Notes: generated by a model not told the origin, from the sequence alone. A DNA stretch of 57,304 bases from an uncultured Bacteroidales bacterium (GCA_937916465.1 CALFTK010000055.1:1-57304), one strand, 5' to 3'; counted from the first letter of the stretch, positions 25,135-34,112 are shown. Numbers and translations are program-made.

Positions 25135-27387
25135 TTAATTCCACCATTCACAAGCCGACTTTTCGCCAGCCAGCCAGACCACATCCTTAGGTTGGAAACG
25201 GAAGTCGGCTTTTGGATTTGTAATTATTGTATCATCACGTACTATGCTTACCACCATACAACCATAAGAACGCATATCAGCTTCGCGCAGAGTCTTCCCC
25301 GACAGATAGGATTCGTCAGTAAGCGTAATAGCTTCCACTAAAAAATCCACCGGTTTAGACTTCTCCAAACGATTTTCGGCAGCCTTTACCATATTCACAA
25401 AAGCAGAAAGTTGTTCGGTTGTACCTACCGCAAGAACCTTATCATAAGGATATATAAATTCATTACCCGAAGGAATAATAACAGCATTATTACCACGAAC
25501 TATCTTAACAATATTCACACCTGTAACATCTCTGAAAGGCAGTGATTTAAGCTGTTTGCCGGCAAAAAGTGAATCGACAGGAATCTGTACAATCTCAGTA
25601 TTAATATCATATTTTGATAGTTTATCCTTTAACGAAGTGGCTACCGGTGACTGTTTTCGCGCATACTCCTCTTTTACATTCAGGTTTGCTATAAACCTGT
25701 CTTCGAATAGTGAAAACTTCTTTATGGTCTTTCTACCTACCAGGAAGAATACCACACCTGCCAACAGCACCAATGCCAGTATCCACCACGAAACTTTGAA
25801 ATTATCTACAATAACCGCTATAACAAATGCCATAGCAAGCAGAATTCTTATTAACAATAGCGACAAAGCAGGCCATACATTCGATTTTTTCTCTTTTATC
25901 AGCTTACGCAAACTTTTTGAAACATCGTTTCCGCTTATAGCCATACCACCTAAGAAAGGCGACATCACAATAAGAGTGATTACTGTTTTTACAATACCTT
26001 TCAACGGTTCTGACCAACTGTCGGATATAAATTCTAACAGTTTATCCAAATAGAGGTGAGCTCCCATAAACAGCGCAATCAGAACCACTCCATACAACAC
26101 CACTCTTACCAGCCATATACGAATTACGCGTTTCCATTCATTTTTTGCCGCTGCCGTATCTGATTTATCGGTCAATGCAAAAGCATTTATTCTATTCAGC
26201 CATTCAGCAGGAAGTCTCTTCAACAATAGTTTGTAAGCAGGATTGGCAGCATTTATCATATATGGAGTGGTAAACGTAGTAATTACTGAAACTGCTATCA
26301 CCACCGGATAAATAAAATCACGCATAACCCCCAAAGAGCAACCCAAACCGGCAATAATAAATGCAAATTCGCCCAACTGCGCCAAACTAAAACCTGCATG
26401 AACTGAATTTTCCAGACTCTGACCCGATAGCACCGAACCGGCTGTAGAAAAAAAGAGTATTCCCAACATGGCCACTACTGTAAGCACCAGGATTGTAAGC
26501 CAATATTCACCTATTACCTGCGGATCAACCATCATACCCACCGAAACAAAAAATATTGCTCCAAACAGGTCCTTTATGCTATCCGTCAAGTGCATAATAT
26601 GTTCACCTTCCAATGTTTCAGCCAGAATGGAACCCATTACAAAAGCGCCCAAAGCCGAAGAAAAGCCCACATATTCTGCCAGCGCCACCATTCCAAAGCA
26701 AAGACCTATACTAACTATCAGCAGAATTTCGTCATTTATATATTTCTGTGCCTTTTTAAGTAGTGTAGGAATCATAAAAATACCCACCACAAACCACAGC
26801 ACCATAAAGAAACCCAATTTCAACAAACTGCCTATCATTTCACCGCCGGCAAATTTATTTGAAACTGCAAGTGTAGAGAGCAGCACCAAAAGCAATATCG
26901 CTATAAGGTCTTCAAACACCAACGAACCAAAAACCAATGAGGCATAGGGTTTATCTTTCAGTTTCATATCATCGTATGCCTTAATAATGATAGTAGTAGA
27001 AGACATAGACAACAATCCACCCAAAAAGACCGATTCCATTAAAGTCCAATGCAACACTGAACCTAAAATGATACCCACTATAAACATACCAATACATTTG
27101 GTAACTGCCATTATCAATGCACTGCTACCAACTTTTATCAGCTTCTTGAAACTAAATTCCAACCCTAAAGAAAAGAGCAGGAATATAATACCTATTTCTG
27201 ACCACTGTTCTACCGAATGGGTATCAGTCACCGACGGGAATAACCCCAAATGCGGACCTACAAGAAAACCCGCAACTATATAACCTAATATCAGAGGCTG
27301 CTTTAAAGCTTTTGATATAATTGTAAAGACACCTGCTGCAATAAGTATCAAGGCTAAGTCCGATACAAGATGTAATTCTTCTGTCAT
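25135..27387 (-). CDS. CPA2-family cation/proton antiporter with two TrkA-C domains
   Basis: A 750-residue membrane protein. The N-terminal about 390 residues form the CPA2 (KefB/KefC-like) exchanger with roughly a dozen helices: LGYIVAGFLVGPHLGLF, GLEFSFKKL, SMSSTTIIIKA and FSLAQLGEFAFIIAGLG. About 410-560 holds further helices; the C-terminus has two RCK-C/TrkA-C-like domains (NIVKIVRGNNAVIIPSG and SYGCMVVSIVRDDTIITNP). No NAD-binding TrkA-N domain is seen, unlike KefC. It should exchange K+ or Na+ for H+. Start: the first open codon is a TTG (27408) inside the -7 box, so ATG 27387 (MTEELHLVSDLALILI) is used. Its promoter overlaps the B12 operon promoter. Confidence 0.88.
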   Translation of the reverse strand: MTEELHLVSDLALILIAAGVFTIISKALKQPLILGYIVAGFLVGPHLGLFPSVTDTHSVEQWSEIGIIFLLFSLGLEFSFKKLIKVGSSALIMAVTKCIGMFIVGIILGSVLHWTLMESVFLGGLLSMSSTTIIIKAYDDMKLKDKPYASLVFGSLVFEDLIAILLLVLLSTLAVSNKFAGGEMIGSLLKLGFFMVLWFVVGIFMIPTLLKKAQKYINDEILLIVSIGLCFGMVALAEYVGFSSALGAFVMGSILAETLEGEHIMHLTDSIKDLFGAIFFVSVGMMVDPQVIGEYWLTILVLTVVAMLGILFFSTAGSVLSGQSLENSVHAGFSLAQLGEFAFIIAGLGCSLGVMRDFIYPVVIAVSVITTFTTPYMINAANPAYKLLLKRLPAEWLNRINAFALTDKSDTAAAKNEWKRVIRIWLVRVVLYGVVLIALFMGAHLYLDKLLEFISDSWSEPLKGIVKTVITLIVMSPFLGGMAISGNDVSKSLRKLIKEKKSNVWPALSLLLIRILLAMAFVIAVIVDNFKVSWWILALVLLAGVVFFLVGRKTIKKFSLFEDRFIANLNVKEEYARKQSPVATSLKDKLSKYDINTEIVQIPVDSLFAGKQLKSLPFRDVTGVNIVKIVRGNNAVIIPSGNEFIYPYDKVLAVGTTEQLSAFVNMVKAAENRLEKSKPVDFLVEAITLTDESYLSGKTLREADMRSYGCMVVSIVRDDTIITNPKADFRFQPKDVVWLAGEKSACEWWN

Positions 27388-27400
27388 TTTTATATATATG

Positions 27401-27434
27401 TTGCACAAAGTTAGAAAAAAATAGGCTATCTTTG
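27401..27434 (+). promoter_or_regulatory. Promoter of the cobalamin operon, overlapping a minus-strand promoter
   Basis: TATCTTTG (27427-27434) fits TAnnTTTG; the TTG at 27401-27403 is 23 bases upstream, a little long. Predicted start near 27441, just before the riboswitch. Confidence 0.5.
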
Positions 27435-27437
27435 CAA
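27406..27437 (-). promoter_or_regulatory. Promoter of the antiporter gene, overlapping the cobalamin operon promoter
   Basis: The minus strand has TTG (27435-27437), 21 bases, TAACTTTG (27406-27413). Predicted start near 27399, 12 bases before ATG 27387. Confidence 0.6.
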
Positions 27438-27454
27438 TGGTTTTGTTCCTTATC

Positions 27455-27664
27455 AGCCAAACGGCTGTTGGATTAAAAGGGAATCGGGTGAAAATCCCGA
27501 ACAGTCCCGCTGCTGTAAACTCTTTTTAGTTTTCTATCTAATCTTTGCCACTGCCTTTATATATAATAAGGTGGGAAGGCCCGATAGAAAGGAGTAAGTC
27601 AGAAGACCTGCAAAACTGTATTTTGCCAAAACATTCTCGAGGAAAGAATTCTGGCCGGCTTACT
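27455..27664 (+). ncRNA. Cobalamin riboswitch
   Basis: The conserved cobalamin riboswitch blocks are present in order: GGGAATCGGGTGAAAATCCC (27480-27499), then GTCCCGCTGCTGTAAAC, GCCACTG, GGGAAGGC and the B12 box AAGTCAGAAGACCTGC (27596-27611). It precedes btuH, btuB, the btuG fusion and btuF, as expected for B12-repressed uptake genes. A possible peripheral helix pairs AGTAAG (27593-27598) with CTTACT (27659-27664). Boundaries are approximate. No U-rich terminator was seen between it and the first gene, suggesting translational control. Confidence 0.93.
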
Positions 27665-27692
27665 TCAAAAATTCAAAACCCAAAAGCCCAAA

Positions 27693-27768
27693 AATTCTGA
27701 AATTGAGATAACTAAGGCATTTACTGCGAGGAAACGGTATTTGTTTAACAATTAAAAATTTCAGAATT
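27693..27768 (+). promoter_or_regulatory. Inverted repeat abutting the btuH start codon (candidate expression platform)
   Basis: AATTCTGAAATT (27693-27704) is the perfect complement of AATTTCAGAATT (27757-27768), which ends directly before the ATG at 27769. The intervening 52 bases would form a loop. Pairing would bury the unstructured A/T-rich region that Bacteroidetes use for initiation. The link to the riboswitch is inferred. Confidence 0.5.
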
Positions 27769-28509
27769 ATGAAAAAATCATTTTCAACAATCGTGATGTG
27801 TATGCTCTGCCTTACACTTGTTACATCTTGTCAAAAAGATGAAGAGGGAAAAAAGACTCTGGCTGTACTTTCCGCCGATGGCGTTTTACCGGAACCTGAA
27901 TCTTGCTATATAAGTGATGACACAACCAGAATTGATGGTTATTACATTGTAGACTACATTAAGATGTATCCTTTCAAGTTACTACAATCTCGTTCTGATT
28001 GGGGATTTGGCTATGGATTTGTACCCACAAACTGTACTGACATTACCACTCCGGGCTACACCAATCTATCTGCCATTACAGCAAAGGGACAAAAAACAGC
28101 AAACTACTTCATAGTAAATACAGGGGGAGCAGACTACGGCCAACCTGCAGAACTATCACTTATAGATAATTCAGTATTTGAAGCAGTAGAGTGTTTTGTT
28201 ACCAATTCCACATACGCATATCTGGCAATAAAAGATGGCAACGACGGCTTTGGTGCTGTAAAACAATGGACCGCCAATGACAAATTCACTTTAACCATAA
28301 CCGGCTACATAGGAGAAAAGAAGTCCGGGACTATCAACTTCTTGTTGGCAGACGGTCTGGAAATTGTAAACAAATGGCAAAGAATAGACCTTTCTCCATT
28401 AGGCAATGTAAACAAAATAACTTTCCAACTTACTTCTACCGATAATGGAGAATATGGCATGAACACTCCAAGTTATTTCTGTCTTGACCGCCTGACCATA
28501 GCACAATGA
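27769..28509 (+). CDS. btuH: DUF4465 lipoprotein, BtuH-type cobalamin-binding surface protein
   Basis: A 246-residue lipoprotein (lipobox LVTSCQKDEE). The mature part is a DUF4465 domain: WGFGYGFVPTNCTDITTPGYTNL, AITAKGQKTANYFIV, VTNSTYAYLAIKDGNDGFG, FTLTITGYIGEKKSGTINFLLADG and TSTDNGEYGMNTPSYFCLDRLTI. In gut Bacteroidetes this family includes BtuH, a surface lipoprotein that binds vitamin B12; the name is assigned by family and operon context. It is the first gene after the riboswitch. Its last bases overlap btuB (ATGA). Confidence 0.82.
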   Translation: MKKSFSTIVMCMLCLTLVTSCQKDEEGKKTLAVLSADGVLPEPESCYISDDTTRIDGYYIVDYIKMYPFKLLQSRSDWGFGYGFVPTNCTDITTPGYTNLSAITAKGQKTANYFIVNTGGADYGQPAELSLIDNSVFEAVECFVTNSTYAYLAIKDGNDGFGAVKQWTANDKFTLTITGYIGEKKSGTINFLLADGLEIVNKWQRIDLSPLGNVNKITFQLTSTDNGEYGMNTPSYFCLDRLTIAQ

Positions 28510-30482
28510 TTGCAAAAATTGTCCATAAAACTTGTATAACTTCTATCTTCTGTCTGTTTTGTATTACAACACAGGCAGAAGATATATATGATATTATAAA
28601 CGGAGCAGATCTGGAAGAAGTTGTTATAGACCACAACCGCAAAACCATAGATGCTTACGCAGTAACATCAGCATACACTATGGACAGTAATCAGATTGCA
28701 GCAATTGGAAGTATGCAGGTTTCTGATGCGCTGAAATTTTTTGGAGGAGTCTCCATAAAGGACTACGGAGGAATAGGTGGACTGAAAACTGTATCAGTAC
28801 GTGGTCTGGGAGCCTGCCATACTGCAGTAGCATACGATGGTATTGTTGAAACCAATATGCAGACAGGTCAGATAGATTTAGGTAGAATCTCCACTTATCA
28901 GACTGCATCCATACAGCTTGTTAATGGCACAGACAACAATCTGCTGCAACCCGCCATATTATCGGCTTCGGCCACCACACTGAATGTAGAGAGTAAAAAT
29001 CCCAAATTCAGCAACAACAAAAATTACAATCTGAACACAGCAATAAAATATGGCAGTTTCAACACATACGCTGCATCCATGGCAATAGAGAACAGACTGT
29101 CAGAAAAATGGCACTCCACCATAGCTGCCGAATGGACAGAAACAGATGGCAACTACCCTTACATACAACAGAATGGAGACCTGTCAACCACCCTGAAACG
29201 CAACAATTCAGATACCCAAAGATTTAAAACAGAGATAGCTGTAGGTGCAAAAGAGACACTATTGGGCAATATAAACATTAAAAGTTATCTGCACACTTCA
29301 CAGCAAGGTCTGCCCACTAATATACTCTACAACCCTACCACATCGGAAAGAACATGGAACAATGACATCTTTCTGCAAGGACAGAGTAAAAAGCTGTTTT
29401 CTAACAGCATGGCACTGCTTATAACAGGCAAATACAGCTATAACTATTCACGCTATCTGAATACAGATGTAAACAATTTGACCGGTAAAACAGACAATAA
29501 CTACAAACAGCATCTGGCATATCTTTCCACTGTACTCAGGTATTCATTTACTGAAAAAATATCCGCATCTGTGGCAGAAGACATCTCCTATTCCACGCTG
29601 CATGGCAATGGTTACTACAATGAAACGCCAAGCAGAGTACAGATAAATGGTTCTTACAAAATAAAATATGCCAACGAAACAGTGACAGCAATTGCAGGGT
29701 TAAACCATATTGGTACAACCGATATCAAAATTAACAGAATATCGCCTACAGTAGCTGCAAACATTCATTTTATTCCGTCATGGGGACTCTTCTTTCGCGC
29801 ATCGGCAAAAGAATCCATAAGAATACCCACATTCAACGACCTATACTTTGAGCAGGTGGGACGCCGAGATTTACAACCTGAAATTGCACATCTCTACTCT
29901 GCAGGTTTTGTATGGAACAGGACATTTAACCATATAGATGCTACAATACACTCCGATTTCTTTTACAACGATATTACCAACAAGATAATGGCAGTACCGG
30001 GAAAGAGCATTGCAATGTGGATGATGCGCAATATAGGACATAGCATAAGCCGTGGTTTTGAGAACGGAACAGAGGTATCGGCTACATATAAAAATATCAG
30101 TTTAACATTGTCGGCATCATATACATATCAGCGTGCAATGGATAAAACAACCCCCAATGGCACTACCTATAACCATCAGCTACCATACACCCCAAGACAT
30201 TCAGGTTCTTTTATAATCAGTATAGAGACACCTCGAATAGGCGCATGTATAAACAGTTTTGCAAGCGGCGAATACTTTTCCAACAGCTACAATGGCAAAG
30301 AATACCGTATGGACGCATATAGTGAAACAGGTGCAGTATTATGGTATTCAATCAAACAAAATAAACAGCACATACAGTTACGCACAGAGATTATAAATCT
30401 GTTCAACACCCAATATGAATTAGTAACAAACTACCCTATGCCCGGACGACAGTTCAGAATAGGTCTAAACATATCATTATGA
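28506..30482 (+). CDS. btuB: TonB-dependent outer-membrane cobalamin receptor BtuB
   Basis: A 658-residue TonB-dependent receptor with signal peptide (…IFCLFCITTQAED). The plug domain is at about residues 45-150 (VSDALKFFGGVSIKDYGGIGG, VSVRGLG, YDGIV), followed by a beta-barrel with alternating aromatic strands and the terminal strand FRIGLNISL. Length matches BtuB (about 600-700). It moves B12 across the outer membrane using TonB energy. Its start overlaps the btuH stop and its stop overlaps the btuG-like start (ATGA), so the genes are translationally coupled. Substrate is inferred from riboswitch control and neighbours, which is a strong context. Confidence 0.9.
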   Translation: MIAKIVHKTCITSIFCLFCITTQAEDIYDIINGADLEEVVIDHNRKTIDAYAVTSAYTMDSNQIAAIGSMQVSDALKFFGGVSIKDYGGIGGLKTVSVRGLGACHTAVAYDGIVETNMQTGQIDLGRISTYQTASIQLVNGTDNNLLQPAILSASATTLNVESKNPKFSNNKNYNLNTAIKYGSFNTYAASMAIENRLSEKWHSTIAAEWTETDGNYPYIQQNGDLSTTLKRNNSDTQRFKTEIAVGAKETLLGNINIKSYLHTSQQGLPTNILYNPTTSERTWNNDIFLQGQSKKLFSNSMALLITGKYSYNYSRYLNTDVNNLTGKTDNNYKQHLAYLSTVLRYSFTEKISASVAEDISYSTLHGNGYYNETPSRVQINGSYKIKYANETVTAIAGLNHIGTTDIKINRISPTVAANIHFIPSWGLFFRASAKESIRIPTFNDLYFEQVGRRDLQPEIAHLYSAGFVWNRTFNHIDATIHSDFFYNDITNKIMAVPGKSIAMWMMRNIGHSISRGFENGTEVSATYKNISLTLSASYTYQRAMDKTTPNGTTYNHQLPYTPRHSGSFIISIETPRIGACINSFASGEYFSNSYNGKEYRMDAYSETGAVLWYSIKQNKQHIQLRTEIINLFNTQYELVTNYPMPGRQFRIGLNISL

Positions 30483-32359
30483 GAAGAGTAATATCAACAT
30501 TGTCCATACTATTCATAATAACAGCCTGTTCGGACGAACCGCTGTTCCATATAAATGACAGCAGTGAAATAGATTTAAAAGAGCAGGGAATATACGTTTT
30601 ATGCGAAGGATTGTTCAATCAGAACAACAGTTCTCTTGCCTATTATGACTATAACACAAAGGCAAAAAACATCTTCTACAGTACAAATGGCAGAAAGTTA
30701 GGAGATACAGCCAACGACATTCTACTGTATGGAAACAAACTCTACATAGCAGTATCTGTTTCAGATTATATAGAGGTAATCAATTCAACCAATGGAAAAT
30801 CCATTAAGATGATACCGTTTGGCAATGACAACCATTCAAGCCAGCCACGTGCAATAGCAGCACACCAAGATAAGATATACGTTTGTTGTTATGACGGCAC
30901 AGTATGCAGGATAGACACCACAACTCTAACCATTGAAAAAAGAATTGAAGTAGGAAGAAATCCCGATGGAATAGTAGCAACAGATGGAAAACTCTACATA
31001 TCAAATTCAGGTGGATTGGATTTCAACAATCCGGATAACAGTATCTCAATAATAGATATTGCATCGTTTACCGAAACAGGCAGAATTGAAGTCCATCCAA
31101 ATCCTGGCAGTATTGTTGCCGACAACAATGGGCAGATTTTTGTACTGTCGCGTGGAAAATACAACCACAACAGCAACAGCTATAACCCCATATTGCAACA
31201 GATAGATACCGAAAGCAATACCATAGTAAGAACCATTCAAACCGATGCCAACAATTTGGCTACCGATGGAAAGAACCTTTATCTGTATGGACAGTCTGAA
31301 AACAGCATAGCAGTAATTGAGTGTGCCACAGGCCGACTTTTCAACCAAAATTTCATAATGGACAACACCAAACCGGAACGTATATACGGCATAGATATTA
31401 ACCCCATTAACGGTGATGTATATATATGTGATGCCATAGATTACGTTACCCCGGGCAATATCTACTGCTTTGACAAATATGGTTACAGAAAATTCACTAT
31501 CAGAAATGTAGGTATAAATCCCAACAGCGTAGTATTTACAGCCATTGTCAAAAGTGATACAACTTCAATCAACATACCTAAGCAACAGACTCCGTCAAAG
31601 GTCTTATCGTACAAACCTGCACCCGGCCAATTTGTAAACGAAATGCCAAAATATGAGACAGGCAATACCGAACAGGATATGTGTGCAAAGTGTTTGGAAA
31701 AGTTGTCCAGTACAGAGAGCGGACAAATAACCTTAGGAGGTTTTGGTGGTAGCATAACAGTAGCATTTTCGCCGGCAATAGTGAACAAAGCCGATGAATA
31801 CGATTTTCAAATTATTGGAAATGCGTTTAACGGCAGTGCAGAACCCGGCATAATACGTGTATCTGCCGATATAAACAACAATGGAATTGCCGATGATGAA
31901 TGGTACGAAATAGCAGGTTCAGAACATCTGGCAGGCAACATTACCAAAGATTACACTATCACCTATTTGCACCCCGACTCCCCTACTTCACCTGTCAGTT
32001 GGGTAGGTACAGACGGCAGTAGCGGTACTATGGAAAGAGAAGACCAATACCACTCACAGCCATACTATCCACTATGGATTGACAAAGACAGTATAGTTGT
32101 TACATCTACTCTTATCCATCATACATTGGAATATGTTAACGGACAGTGGAAAAGTTTCCCTAAAGAGTGGGGATATGCCGACAATCAGCCCAACAACAGC
32201 GAAAAAAGCAAGATAAAGATTGAATGGGCTATTAACAATGAAGGCACCCCCATCCATCTGCAACAAATTGATTTCATACAGATTACAACAGCCGTACATA
32301 ATCAGGCAGAACTAATAGGCGAACTATCTACAGAAATAACCAGCATAATAGCACTATAA
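30479..32359 (+). CDS. btuG: BtuG-like beta-propeller lipoprotein fused to a second surface domain
   Basis: A 626-residue lipoprotein (lipobox FIITACSDE). Residues about 25-350 are a YncE-like/DUF5074 seven-bladed propeller: IYVLCEGLFNQNNSSLAYYDY, AIAAHQDKIYVCCYDGTVCRID, NPDGIVATDGKLYISNSGG and PGSIVADNNGQIFVLSRG. BtuG proteins of this type bind cobalamin at the surface and cap BtuB. The C-terminal part (about 365-626) is a separate domain: GQITLGGFGGSITVAFSPAI, YDFQIIGNAFNGSAEPGIIRV, IADDEWYEIAGSEH and a PKD-like beta-rich end. I recall that domain mainly as separate surface proteins near B12 genes, so a fusion is inferred. BtuG alone is about 350-400 residues. It overlaps btuB by four bases and precedes btuF. 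Confidence 0.75.
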   Translation: MRRVISTLSILFIITACSDEPLFHINDSSEIDLKEQGIYVLCEGLFNQNNSSLAYYDYNTKAKNIFYSTNGRKLGDTANDILLYGNKLYIAVSVSDYIEVINSTNGKSIKMIPFGNDNHSSQPRAIAAHQDKIYVCCYDGTVCRIDTTTLTIEKRIEVGRNPDGIVATDGKLYISNSGGLDFNNPDNSISIIDIASFTETGRIEVHPNPGSIVADNNGQIFVLSRGKYNHNSNSYNPILQQIDTESNTIVRTIQTDANNLATDGKNLYLYGQSENSIAVIECATGRLFNQNFIMDNTKPERIYGIDINPINGDVYICDAIDYVTPGNIYCFDKYGYRKFTIRNVGINPNSVVFTAIVKSDTTSINIPKQQTPSKVLSYKPAPGQFVNEMPKYETGNTEQDMCAKCLEKLSSTESGQITLGGFGGSITVAFSPAIVNKADEYDFQIIGNAFNGSAEPGIIRVSADINNNGIADDEWYEIAGSEHLAGNITKDYTITYLHPDSPTSPVSWVGTDGSSGTMEREDQYHSQPYYPLWIDKDSIVVTSTLIHHTLEYVNGQWKSFPKEWGYADNQPNNSEKSKIKIEWAINNEGTPIHLQQIDFIQITTAVHNQAELIGELSTEITSIIAL

Positions 32360-32363
32360 CAGA

Positions 32364-33485
32364 ATGACAAAGTTAACTCACATAATAGCTACATCATCAT
32401 TTATCATCTCATTGTTATGTTCATGTAACAGTGGTGATATATCAGAAACAAACAACAAGATGCGATATGCCGAACATATCAACATAGCCGACACAGAAGA
32501 CGGCGAATTGGTCTCTTTAGCAAATCCATGGAAGAAAAACAGCATACTGCACAATTACTTACTGTCCTATACAGAAGATACTGAATACAGCTATACATCG
32601 CATACCAACACCATAAACATACCGCTTAAAAGGGTTGTTGTAATGACCAACAGCCATGCCCGTTTACTTGTAGAACTTGGATTGACAGATCACATAGCAG
32701 GTATATGTGAACTGGAATATATATCAGACTCTACTATAAATGCCTTATGTGGCAGCGGACAGATTGTTGACTGCGGAAATGCACTTTACCCCAATATAGA
32801 ACGAATAATAGAATTATCGCCCGATGCCATTCTGGTTTCACCCTTTGAAGATACAGGCTACGGACAACTTGAAAAGTTGGGAATCCCACTTATAGAGTGC
32901 GCTGACTATATGGAGACATCACCATTGGGACGTGCTGAGTGGTGCCGTTTTTATGGCCGTCTGTTCAATGCAGCAGCTGTAGCAGACACATTCTTCACCA
33001 ACATTGAGGTTAGATACAATGAACTGAAACAATATGTAGCAGATAATACAACAAAAAAGCCCACCGTTATGGTTGACACCAAAGGGGGCTCGGCATGGTA
33101 CATTCCCGGAGGGAAAAGTACTATAGGGCAGATGATAGCGGATGCAGGTGGAGATTATATCTTTTCCTACGATACAAGTAGCGGTTCTATTCCAATGTCT
33201 TTTGAAATGGTTTATGAAAAGGCGCATAACGCCGATGTCTGGCTACTGAAAAACAGCACTACACACGATTTAACATACAAATCACTAGCACAAGACTTCT
33301 CTTCATACAAAGAGTTCAAACCATATAAGACAAAGAGCATCTGGGTATGCGATGTCTATAAAGTACCATACTTTGAAAGAACATCATTTCATCCCGAATA
33401 TTTGCTTGAAGAATACGTCTCTATCCTGCACCCCGAACTATCAACCGGTTATATCAGGCAATGGTATCATCAAATGGCAGAATGA
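32364..33485 (+). CDS. btuF: Periplasmic cobalamin-binding lipoprotein BtuF-like
   Basis: A 373-residue lipoprotein (lipobox ISLLCSCNSGD) of the helical-backbone metal-receptor fold. RVVVMTNSHARLLVELGLTDHIAGICE, NIERIIELSPDAILVSPFEDTG and WYIPGGKSTIGQMIADAGGDYI are typical of BtuF/FhuD-type binding proteins. It would hand B12 to an inner-membrane BtuCD. It starts 4 bases after btuG. The 3' end overlaps the convergent 147-residue gene by 16 bases. The permease BtuC is 1.5 kb further on. Substrate is inferred from context, since iron-chelate binders look alike. Confidence 0.82.
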   Translation: MTKLTHIIATSSFIISLLCSCNSGDISETNNKMRYAEHINIADTEDGELVSLANPWKKNSILHNYLLSYTEDTEYSYTSHTNTINIPLKRVVVMTNSHARLLVELGLTDHIAGICELEYISDSTINALCGSGQIVDCGNALYPNIERIIELSPDAILVSPFEDTGYGQLEKLGIPLIECADYMETSPLGRAEWCRFYGRLFNAAAVADTFFTNIEVRYNELKQYVADNTTKKPTVMVDTKGGSAWYIPGGKSTIGQMIADAGGDYIFSYDTSSGSIPMSFEMVYEKAHNADVWLLKNSTTHDLTYKSLAQDFSSYKEFKPYKTKSIWVCDVYKVPYFERTSFHPEYLLEEYVSILHPELSTGYIRQWYHQMAE

Positions 33486-33913
33486 GAATAGAGTTCCCAA
33501 TACCTCCTATCAACATTCGGTTTATACTTACGTTCCCAAGAACGGCCTAACATACGCAGATAATCCATTGTAGTATCATTAAGACCGGACTTGTTTTCAG
33601 TAACATTATACACCTGAACATTCAGTTGATTGGCATTAATTAGAGCCTGCACCTTTTCATACATTTCATCGGAATCAACAAAAATTGCAACAGGACTAAG
33701 AAGTTTTATAGTATCTGACAAAACAGATTCTTCTGCAACCTTTATATAATTTACGCGTGCAAGCAGAGAACCCAGTTCAAGAACTCTGTCCCACTTAACA
33801 TCTTCTACCATAGAAAGCATAACACTGTTATGAGTATAGCCTTTTACCATTAAGCCGTAAGCAACTTCTCTTGCTTCTGCTTCAAATTCTTTTGTTGGAG
33901 CTAAAATTGTCAT
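33470..33913 (-). CDS. Small soluble protein of unknown function
   Basis: A 147-residue protein beginning MTILAPTKEFEAEAREVAYG. I do not recognise it. It is a soluble alpha/beta-like chain: VKGYTHNSVMLSMVEDVKWDRV, EESVLSDTIKLLSPVAIFVDSDEMYEKVQALINAN and LNVQVYNVTENKSGLNDTTMDYLRML, with a basic C-terminus (RSWERKYKPNVDRRYWELYSHSAI). The longer open frame reaches 34204, but ATG 33913 follows a -7 box (33949-33956) and gives a sensible protein; the extension is cysteine- and tryptophan-rich and overlaps the LytTR gene, so it is rejected. Its stop overlaps the btuF stop. Position beside the B12 cluster is the only clue to function. Confidence 0.6.
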   Translation of the reverse strand: MTILAPTKEFEAEAREVAYGLMVKGYTHNSVMLSMVEDVKWDRVLELGSLLARVNYIKVAEESVLSDTIKLLSPVAIFVDSDEMYEKVQALINANQLNVQVYNVTENKSGLNDTTMDYLRMLGRSWERKYKPNVDRRYWELYSHSAI

Positions 33914-33948
33914 ATCTTCTATTATTATTTGTTTCAAATTTTCTGCTG

Positions 33949-33956
33949 CAAAGATA
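33949..33956 (-). promoter_or_regulatory. Candidate -7 box (TATCTTTG) for the 147-residue gene
   Basis: The minus strand reads TATCTTTG about 40 bases before ATG 33913. No convincing TTG lies 19-21 bases further on; the nearest TTTG is 11 bases away. Confidence 0.4.
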
Positions 33957-33966
33957 TAGCTACATA

Positions 33967-34078
33967 TCAAATGGTGAAAATTAAAGGGACGCACGCCTTT
34001 CAAATGGTGTAAAAGGGTATATTTGGGGTAAAAACATAAATAAAGGGGTAAAAAATCAATGTAAAAAATTTCACCCCA
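33967..34078. promoter_or_regulatory. Array of GGTG/GGGGT(A/G)AAA motifs before the LytTR gene
   Basis: Direct repeats TCAAATGGTG at 33967 and 34000 (33 bases apart), each followed by (A/T)AAA; GGGGTAAAA at 34025 and 34045 (20 apart); and a reverse copy, GGGGTGAAA on the minus strand, at about 34070-34078. Spacings are near multiples of the helical turn. The array lies between the divergent 147-residue and LytTR genes and directly behind the LytTR promoter, as expected for activator sites. Confidence 0.5.
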
Positions 34079-34081
34079 TTG

Positions 34082-34112
34082 TTGTTGGGATAGAATATTG
34101 TATGTACATTTG
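34082..34112 (+). promoter_or_regulatory. Promoter of the LytTR-btuC unit
   Basis: TTG (34082-34084), 20 bases, TACATTTG (34105-34112). Predicted start near 34119, 10 bases before the ATG at 34129. Confidence 0.6.

Noticed and set aside
25556..27283. Three plus-strand open frames opposite the antiporter
   Set aside because: Antisense composition (Ser/Thr/Ile-rich) typical of shadows of membrane-protein genes.
27388..27408. TTG start of the antiporter at 27408
   Set aside because: It overlaps the -7 box; ATG 27387 begins a normal N-terminus.
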